The translations under genes were made by a program, and so were the position numbers. Source: Lentinula raphanica (taxonomy: Eukaryota; Basidiomycota; Agaricomycetes; Agaricales; Omphalotaceae). Taken from it: a DNA stretch of 64,000 bases. Location: contig JANVFP010000005.1 of the NCBI GenBank assembly GCA_027919835.1, positions 496,001 through 560,000 of the forward strand. The letters are read 5' to 3'. Positions 56,082 through 64,000 of the stretch are shown here, piece by piece. The notes below the pieces were generated by a model that was not told where the DNA came from, did not search any database, and saw only the letters and a program-made list of their open reading frames with translations. Each line of letters begins with the position of its first letter. Position 1 is the first letter of the stretch.

Positions 56082-59000
56082 TCATAGATGTTGGCTAACC
56101 TTTTCCTTGAGCGACGAAACAAACTGTTGGTAACTCGGAAGCACATCTGCACGATCTTGTACCAAAGCAGACAACGCCCAAAGTCTGAGCGGTGGTTCAC
56201 CGTCTTCCTTCACAACGTATAGATGAGGATAATACACTCCGCGGCGCATCTCGCGTGTCTTTTGAATAATCGCATTGACTCGCTGAGAGAAGGAGTTCTC
56301 GAGTACGGGAAGAGTAGTCTGGGGGTGCAATCGTTCGGGCATGAACATCAGTTAAATGAAAGAGTGCGAATGACACCCACCTTGCCACCTCTCAGCACTT
56401 CGTAACTCGGAAGATTGAACACGTCCATGACAAGTTGAGGGACCGCATCGCGACCGATCCATAGGAAGATGGTCTGACCATCCTCAATGAGGAATAGACC
56501 ATGTCTTTCCAGTCGCTCAGAAGTCAAAGGCAGTGGTGGCGGCATGATGACACCTTCCGGACCCACAGTTCCAGCCTTAAGAAGAGTATCAGCATCAAGT
56601 GGAGCAACGCGGACGAGATCAAGCAAACCTCAGGGGGCATGTTATGAAGCGAGTAAAAGGATGGGTAGATATATGGAATCAGCAACTGAGCGGGCAACGA
56701 TGTCAGGAGGGCCTGCGAGTACGCCCTGATGTCCGGAGGAATTTGAGCGCTTTGTCTCAAACCAACCTATTCGGTGTTAGACGACATGGCAAGACGCATC
56801 AGAAGATACCACGTACGTTCTTCAACAAACCCAAGACCAGCACGGGCAGCATCTTCATATTATCTCCAATAGCCAGCTGAGCACTAGCCCCTGCGCCAGC
56901 TGCAGTCATGCTACTCTTGTAAGTCTGTAGGATTTCTACCAACTTGTTGTACACTGCATCGCGTGCATCTTCAAGTTTATGTGACAGCGTTCGCTCGACA
57001 GCTTTGTTGGCAAGAAGTACAGCCAGTGCAACTTGATCAGCAGAAGCAAATACTTCCGATAAGTTGGAAGTGACCGGGTACGCAGTCGTTACGACTCGGA
57101 TACGGCGTTCACCTGGAAAAAAGAGTATTTATATAAGCCCAAATGGAACGAGATAGAACGGATAGGAATGAGGATGACCATAGCAAGTGGTGTGCAGTAA
57201 CGCGGTCTGCAGGACGACGAAGGGCGCGGTGATTGTTTCCTCGATTTGGATCTCAATAGCATATCCTTGATTTGTCGCGACAGTTGGCATAGCCAGCAAG
57301 TCTGTCGAGCGGACGAAGAAATTTCCATGGAAGGACGACATACGCAATCCTAAAACCGTGTCAACAATTGATGGAGATCAGATTGTTTGAGAAATGGCAC
57401 GAACCTCTCGAAGCACGAACACGCATGATAGTCTCCAGCATGATTGGCATAGCCAGGACCTCACCGAACTCGTGGGCAAATTTGAGTGCATCTTCTGCCC
57501 GCGCGGCGTTGAAGGCGGGATAGTAGTATGTTTGACCCGATGTATAATGTGGCAAACACGCTATAAACGAACATTGAGTCAGAAAAAAGTCAAAGAGAGT
57601 ACCGAGCAATGCATACATAAACTCGCGACATCCTGGTATGCACTGCTGAACAAGAACATGTCCACTGAAACTTGAGCTCTGGAGCATTCGATAGCGAAAG
57701 TTTTGTAGAATGGGGAAGCAGCTTGTAAGAGATTTGATTCCTGACGGGGTCGTAAGTATGGGACTCCAATGGAATTTCACGGACTGAGCAGACAGACCTT
57801 GGCAGTTCCTAGGATTTTCGGATCCTCTCTATTTTTCAAAGCACCAACTCCAACACTAGGAAGACTCGAAGACAGCGCGACAATCTTGCCTCCGATTGGC
57901 ACCATGAGTTTGAAGCCAGCTTGTAAAGCTGGACCGAGTGCGTTTCCAATGATGCTATTTTCCTTGAACATATCATTGATCCTAGTGAGCAGATTCTCTA
58001 AACCACCACCGGTACGCGCTTCCGCAAGATTGAGGAGAAGATCGGTAGGTTTCGGAAGGAAGACGTCCTCGACATCGGAAACAACCAGCATAGTTGGTTC
58101 AGTTTGGCCCGGGGGAAGAGAGAAGAAATATAGAGAAACGTCGAAGCAGACGATAGCAATTTTGGTTCGTTCATCTTCGTCCGGTATCCGATCAAGGTTC
58201 TCCAAGATGGTACGCGTAGCCGTGGCCACCATTCCTTTACGCGCAAAACTGTCAATATCGATCTGTTAAGAAGTGAACAAGACTCACCAGATTGAACCGC
58301 AGTATGGCTGACATCAATCAAGAAAACGTAGACAGCAGGCTGAGGAGGTCGGACCATATACTCAGTCGGTGCTACGTATTCGACTACACCGTGGCTCAGT
58401 TCAGCTCGACTCCAGCGATCACCAGGTTGGTTACGGGTTTGATCCCAGTCAAACATCTGTGGAACCTCGTTGCTCAAATTGCACATACAGCAGCGCCAGC
58501 GATTACCCCCGTCGATGAATTGCACAAATGGGTTGATGTAGGTTCTGCACCGGCGACATCGAGCAATGACGGTATCAGTAACCAGTGGAACCTGTGGCTC
58601 GCTCTCTGACACTGTCCGATAAGGAGTGATAACCAACGCCAAAGGCATCTTCGATTTGGACAATAAGGATGACGTGTTCGGGATCGCGTTCAAGGTGGAC
58701 CTTTGGTAAGAAGAGTCGGCATTAGCGAACTGGGAAGGAGTGACTGTAGCATTGGGAGGAAGCCGAATTTCCGGTGGAGGTAGAGAAAGCTCGCGAGGAT
58801 CAGGAGGAGATGTGAGGAGATTGGCCGTTTGGAGAGCAAAGGACCTTTGGCCGCCTAATCCCATTTGACCAAACTGATCAGCGAGAGCGTTAGGATTTGG
58901 TTGTCCATAAGCAGGCTGCGGGTGACTGTTGATATATTCTGGTTGCTGCTGCTGCTGGCCCTGGCTTGGGTCGTAATACGGAGGTTGAGTTTGACCTTGT

Positions 59001-59444
59001 TGTTGCATCGCGAACGACGGTGCAGCCAATCCCGGGGTAAAAAGTTGCGGCTCCATTCCAGCTTGCGGCGGGGGTTGGGACATAGGCTGAAGCAAGGGTG
59101 TTTCCTCGGCACTCCCATAATACGCCTGAGTCTGGCCAGCAGCATACTGACGTCGTTTTGAATGGTGAGCTGGTGCACCGCCTACTGGCGGGGTCTCCAT
59201 TGCCGGTTGTTGCATTTGACCACTTGGCCCCGTAGGCGGCTCCCACTGAGTATGTCCCGTTGCGGTTTCTGAACATCATCAGTACAAAATTTTGGACGTG
59301 TTATGAACAGCCTCACCAATGAAAAGATATCGTTGATGAGTTTGTTCCCTACAAAATGTTAAGCCCATAGCAGAAGCATCAGCGTAGTCCCGCTCACCAT
59401 TCTGCTGCCCATCCTGGAGGAAGTTGCTGAGCCGGAGACGCCAT
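56082..59444 (-). CDS. SEC24: SEC24, COPII coat cargo adaptor, with N-terminal WW domain
   Basis: Eleven exons (59444-59398, 59348-59317, 59268-58288, 58234-57798, 57740-57617, 57560-57405, 57349-57179, 57113-56817, 56766-56629, 56575-56381, 56318-56082), about 937 residues. A WW domain (GWAAEW...RYLFIE...TQWEPP) spans exons 1-3, then a Gln/Pro-rich linker. The zinc-finger domain has [11 protein letters not shown] and WRCCMC. The trunk ([18 protein letters not shown]), helical and gelsolin-like parts follow ([20 protein letters not shown]). Sec24 pairs with Sec23 and selects cargo for ER export. One extra A near 57060 breaks the frame between TSNL and SEVFASADQ; since the gene should be essential, this is probably a sequence error. 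Confidence 0.9.
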
Positions 59445-60245
59445 GAAAATGTGGTTGTATGTAGAAAAGGACTCGGTGTAGAATCAATCAATCGCCACGT
59501 CAGATGTCTTTGGCCGACACGTAAAAATACAAAAAGCCTAGTCTCGCCGGGGTTGTTGATATCGACCAAAGAGCCGAAGCTTTATAAGTTCGAAAACCGT
59601 CTAAAGGATACGTGTTATGGTGGTGGAAGAGAGAAGCACGACAGAGTGAATTCCCGGCTGGGAAATTCCACGTGACTCCTGCCCACGTAACTTTCGAAGT
59701 TCCCAGCTGAGCTTTCGAAAACTCCTGTTGCTTAACTTCCACGTTAACGGTTATAGAGCCACTGTGTATTGTATCTCTCAACTTACAATCTATCTCATCG
59801 CGGCTTCATCTCTAGAAGCTGGTCTTCCAGCATCTTCCGTTGCCATACCTTGTTTCAGAGCGTACTCATCCCGCGTATAACGGCCGCACGCCCATGGCAA
59901 AGTTCAAACGCGGTCCTACTGACCCCGCACGATTCAAAAAGCATTTTGGCCTATACTCCCCGCCTTAAGCACACAACGGATCTTGGGACAAGATTGCAAG
60001 CCTCGTTTTGAACAGGACAGATTGCATCGCGTCAAATGACAGATCTAGAGGTCACCATTGCATATAGACGGTCTATGTCTTCCTGATGGACCGGATTGTT
60101 TAACTACATTCTTCATCAGGTTGATGCTTCGGATTACAGGGAATGAACTATATAGGTCACCTGGCTTCGCCACTTTGGGAGGTGTCGAAGGGGTTTGAGT
60201 GTATATAAAGCACTACCTTGCTCAGTCCCTCCTCAGTGAGCTATC
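59445..60245. promoter_or_regulatory. Divergent promoter region between SEC24 and the sugar transporter
   Basis: 800 bp between two divergent start codons. TATATAAAG at 60201-60209 lies about 40 bp before the transporter ATG and may serve as a TATA box. No other element recognised. Confidence 0.5.
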
Positions 60246-62713
60246 ATGGGCTTATTGTTCAACACCTTCATCGCAGCTTTCTCCTCTATTGGTACGTATC
60301 TCTTTAGTCGGTCCATTGGTCAAGTTGTGCTCAAATGAATTGCTAGGCGCGTTCCTCTTTGGGCAGGTTATTTCCACTTCAACTCAAACTACTTATCTCA
60401 CTTTTGGCTCCTCATCTTTACCGTACATCCAGATATGATAGGTATGTTCTGTGTATGTCTAGATCGTCGACGACATTTGACGCCTCTCAGTGGTATAATT
60501 GCTTCAGTTCTGACCATGAATCGCTTTGAGGCACGGTTCAGTGCCAATCCTAGTATACAAGGCGCTATCGTGTCTACATTTAGTGGTCCGCGACTACGAT
60601 ATCGATTATAGCTAACCACTAACCTTCTACCTTCAGGTGGTTGCTTTTTTGGTGCTGCAATTGCTGGTTGGTACGGATCATGTACCGTCTTCATTTCCTT
60701 GTACGCAAGTTGCTAACCCAAAATCACAGGTTGAACGACAAATATGGTCGGAAACGGACAATACAAGTAAATTCAATTCGTATTGGTCAATCCTAAAGCA
60801 GATTCAGAACTTCATTGCAGTTTGGGTCGTCCATCATCCTATGGGGTTGTGCAATGCAAACCGGGGCTCACAACACTGCGACGCTCATTATCGGTCGCAT
60901 AATCGCAGGTTTCGCGATTGGGTGAGCACTAAGTTCCCGAGCTTTCTTCGGAATGATAACAAACACATACTACGAATCGTTAAACAGGATCTTATCAATG
61001 ACTGTTCCGCTATACAATGTCAGTCGTCTATAGTGCGGTGTTGAACAACTTTATCTCAAATTCTCCTGCAGACCGAAATCGCGCCTCCTAAAATCCGTGG
61101 TTTCCTCGTTGGCCTCACGCAAGAATCTATCGGAATAGGATTTCTCGTAGCTAATTGGGTTAGTATCTTGCGCTCAGTACTGACTCTGGCAATTCACGAA
61201 AATCCCAAGGTTGGTTATGGTTGTCAGTTCATCGACTCCGAAGCCAGTTGGCGTTTGCCTTTGGGATTGCAGGTTTGTTCTTCTTTTGATAATAAGCCCG
61301 ATACCCCACTGAGAACGGTACACCATAGTTACTCCCTGCGGGACTGCTACTTGTTGGAATCCAATTCCTACCTTATAGCCCTGTACGCGCACTTTCCTAT
61401 TCCTCATTTCACTTTTCTCCACTCACATTGCTGTTACCGAAGCGCTGGCTGCTCGAAGTAGACAGAGACGAGGAAGCTCGAAAGATTGTCTATCTCCTTC
61501 ATGATACCCATGGTCTTGATGAACTAGACGAAGCTGCTGAAAAAGAGTACAACGAAATGCACGATACTATCAAAGCCGAGGTTCTCACTCGAAGTCGGAA
61601 GATCAGCGATCTGTGGGCCACACATGCTATGCTCAAGCGTACTTTGATCAGCTGTGCTGTTCAGATATTTACCCAGTTTACTGGGATCAACAGTACGTTG
61701 CGCCTCATCATGAGTATATTACATGGAAAGACTGACCATGTAAATGTTTGGAATGCTCAGTCATCAGCTATTTTGGACCTCTTATGTGGCAAAGTCTTGG
61801 TATGACAGGTGGTAAAGCACTGCTCATGCAAGGGATTTATGGTGTTGTTGGACCGATAGCAACATTGGTGTGAGTGCATATCTCCAATATAATATATATG
61901 AGTATTCGTTAACGATCTCAACTCATTCCGATGAATCCAGTTTCATCGTATTCATCGTTGACCGAGTCGGACGAAAAAAGCCATTAATCTTCGGTGCCGC
62001 CACTTTTGTGGCAACCTTTTCAATCGTTGCAGCAATACTGGCCACAAATCCTGTATCGAATGTTTCTACCACTCCGGCTGATCCAGGTGCTCAGATGTAA
62101 GTTCAAACCATTTCTTCACAAACCAAGTACGAGACAGTCGATCTGCTGCTATTTTTCATAGTGCTGGGATCGCCATGATCTTCCTCACGAACATCGTCTT
62201 CTCCGCAAGCTTTGGCCCCGTAAGCTGGGTGTTGGCCTCAGAGGTATAGACCCAATTCCGTGCGTCTTTCTCCCGTCTGCTGAATGTCTGTCTTCCCTTC
62301 AGGTTTTCCCCACAAGTACTCGATCGATTGGGACCAGTGTTGCAACATGTTGTAACTGGGCTTTCAACACTATGCTGTCGCAGGTGAGTACTAGCAATCC
62401 TATATCAACTGCCCGACTCTCATTGCTTCTCAGGTATCACCTATTGGAATAAACAACATAGGCTACAAGTTCTACTTAGTATTCGTCTGCTTCAACTTCG
62501 TCAATCTCATCGTCATCATATTCTTTTTCCCTGAAACGAAAGGTTCGTTTTGGACAACCCTGATCGTATCCAGGCTGGAATCAACGATAATGATTGTTTG
62601 CTTTAGGGAAAACGTTGGAAGAAATGGCAGAGATATTTGGCGATCCAGTGCTGGATAAGCACAGAGAAGGGCGTGGAGAAGAGAACTTGGACAGTGATGC
62701 TAAATATGAGTAG
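60246..62713 (+). CDS. MFS sugar transporter (hexose-type)
   Basis: Many exons. The start MGLLFNTFIAAFSSIG|AFLFG|YDS|GIIASVLTM needs two tiny exons (60347-60362, 16 nt; 60433-60441, 9 nt), and the intron 60363-60432 begins with GC. Sugar-porter signatures follow in order: GWLNDKYGRKR, GRIIAGFAIG, VPLYNTEIAPPKIRG, SWRLPLGLQ, PRWLLEVDR, QIFTQFTGIN, VDRVGRKKPL, FSASFGPVSWVLASEVFPT, and PETKGKTLEEMAEIFGDP near the C-terminus. About twelve membrane helices. It imports monosaccharides by proton symport in related proteins; the substrate here is unknown. The stop is TAG at 62711. The exon chain after 61000 was followed by motif continuity and not every boundary was fixed. Confidence 0.88.
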
Positions 62714-62897
62714 TCTTAGTGTCAGCCTATGAAATGTGGAAAGATTCAAGGAGTTAGCCTCAGTTCGAACTTCGAAGCGATGTTAACAACGATAAGCGCC
62801 ATAGATAAGATCTATTTAGCGCCCATCGATCGAGTCAGTATTTTCCCAGTACTTTCTCTGTATCCTTCGCTGGCAACGCTAGAACGCTCAAACCAAC

Positions 62898-64000
62898 ATG
62901 ACTCTCGACGTCTTACACTTTATAGACAACAAGGGCGGAAATGCTGAGGAAATACGAGAGTCGCAACGGAAAAGAGGGCACTCGGTCGAGATTGTCGACG
63001 AGATTATACAGATGTACAATGATTGGGTGAAGAGTGTGTTCATTCTTGCTCAACATTCGTATCGCATTAGACCAGTACTGATCCTACCCTCTCAGTGGAC
63101 TTCGAAGCAAACGGACTCAGTAAACAAGTGAACGCTGTTCAAAAAGAGATTTCAGCGAAAAAGAAGGCGCGTCCATGAACAAATCACGGCTTTCTGTCGA
63201 TCTCTAAATCTCAAACATCGAACCATTCACCAGGCCAAGGAACCAGCAGACGATCTTGTCGCAAAGAAAAAAGATCTAGACGCTCAAGTCGAGGCAAAGC
63301 GGAAAGAAACGAAAGAGTTTGAAGCGACGATGCGGAAGAAAGCTTCTACTGTAGGAAACATTGTAGGGCCCAAAGTACCTGTTAGTGCGACAGAGGTGAG
63401 TCATGCAGTACCCTTCTTTTCTTGTATCTTCTGTTCAACAGCTTGACAGGACGATAACTCGATCATTCGGACGTGGCATCCCACAGAAGAAACAGATACA
63501 CCCCCGAACGAGCTGGAATCATGCCTCATCATGAAGTACTACTCAGATTAGATGCTATGGACCTTGATCGGGGTGGGTCCTTCTACTCTATGATTCACTG
63601 CTTCCGCTATAACCCTTGAATAGGTGCCAAGGTCGCCGGACATCGAGGATACTACCTCACAAACGATGGAATTGATCTCAATCAAGCACTGATTTCATAC
63701 GGTCTTGATTTCCTCCGAAAGAAAGGGTACAAGAAAGTTCAACCACCTTTCATGATGAACAAGGACTGGATGGCCAAAACTGCCCAATTGGATCAGTTTG
63801 ACGAGGAACTATACAAGGTAACGTGTCCGCCGAAACTTTCCCGATAACAAAATAGCCTCTCTTATACTCATACTACACGTATAAAGGTAATCGCAGACGA
63901 CGACGAAAAATACCTAATCGCCACCTCCGAACAACCCATCTCCGTCTTTCACTCCGACGAATGGCTAGAAAAGACCCAACTCCCGATCAAATACGCAGGC
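62898..64000 (+). CDS. Seryl-tRNA synthetase, cytosolic (5' part; runs off the window)
   Basis: Exons 62898-63033, 63096-63166, 63234-63395, 63450-63572, 63624-63817 and 63887 to the edge. The N-terminal coiled-coil arm that holds the tRNA long variable arm is clear ([55 protein letters not shown]). It is followed by the class II core start ([57 protein letters not shown]). The intron 63167-63233 would start with GC. In exon 4 the frame must gain one base at the C5 run 63501-63505 (..ETDTPP then [10 protein letters not shown]); in an essential enzyme this points to an assembly error. Confidence 0.92.

Overview
The window is nuclear DNA of a filamentous basidiomycete, most probably an agaricomycete. 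Reasons: genes cut by many GT-AG introns of about 50-75 nt, a KDZ-type transposase typical of mushroom genomes, a chromodomain Gypsy element, a RNase H-bearing LINE, a basidiomycete-type sesquiterpene synthase, and ordinary fungal housekeeping genes. All gene models were read by eye from translation and splice signals; no database search was possible.

Layout. 1-7.7 kb is a transposon graveyard. A decayed KDZ transposase on the minus strand (1-5980) is split by a 1.75 kb element with ~0.5 kb inverted repeats (478-2227) and by a second unidentified segment (3322-4997). A degenerate inverted-repeat element follows at 6.06-7.17 kb. A small secreted-protein gene lies at 7667-8442. 8.4-11.8 kb is gene-free and holds two old segmental duplications.

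11.85-35.73 kb is one nested structure. A full-length LINE (ORF1; ORF2 with endonuclease, RT and RNase H; poly-A; 17 bp target duplication) is cut in two by a 15.3 kb chromodomain Gypsy retrotransposon on the minus strand (16601-31915). The Gypsy element has 400 bp LTRs that differ at one base and a TAAAA target duplication. It is in turn interrupted inside gag by a 3.09 kb near-perfect palindromic element flanked by TA. The Gypsy element carries an extra 850-codon ORF downstream of its chromodomain and, most notably, twelve copies of one short hairpin. Each hairpin has a constant GTGCT/AGCAC upper stem and one unpaired base; most also have a different but still complementary lower stem. This looks like a conserved structural RNA signal.

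35.7-64 kb is the host region: an ALY/REF/Yra1-type mRNA export factor; a 6 kb gene-poor stretch with a possible retrocopy; a broken and truncated sesquiterpene synthase; a protein with an MLKL-like helical N-terminus; a 6-phosphofructo-2-kinase fragment; a secreted or membrane-anchored protein; an OB-fold protein; an MFS transporter of the Bsc6 kind; a small secreted protein; SEC24 with an N-terminal WW domain; a sugar transporter; and the first part of seryl-tRNA synthetase running off the right edge.

Caution. Single-base frame breaks, mostly in short base runs, occur in mobile elements and also in two genes expected to be essential (SEC24, seryl-tRNA synthetase). This points to residual base errors in the assembly, so pseudogene calls that rest on one indel are weak. 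In-frame TGA codons and a Ser-to-Leu change at the protease active site fit CpG to TpG decay instead.
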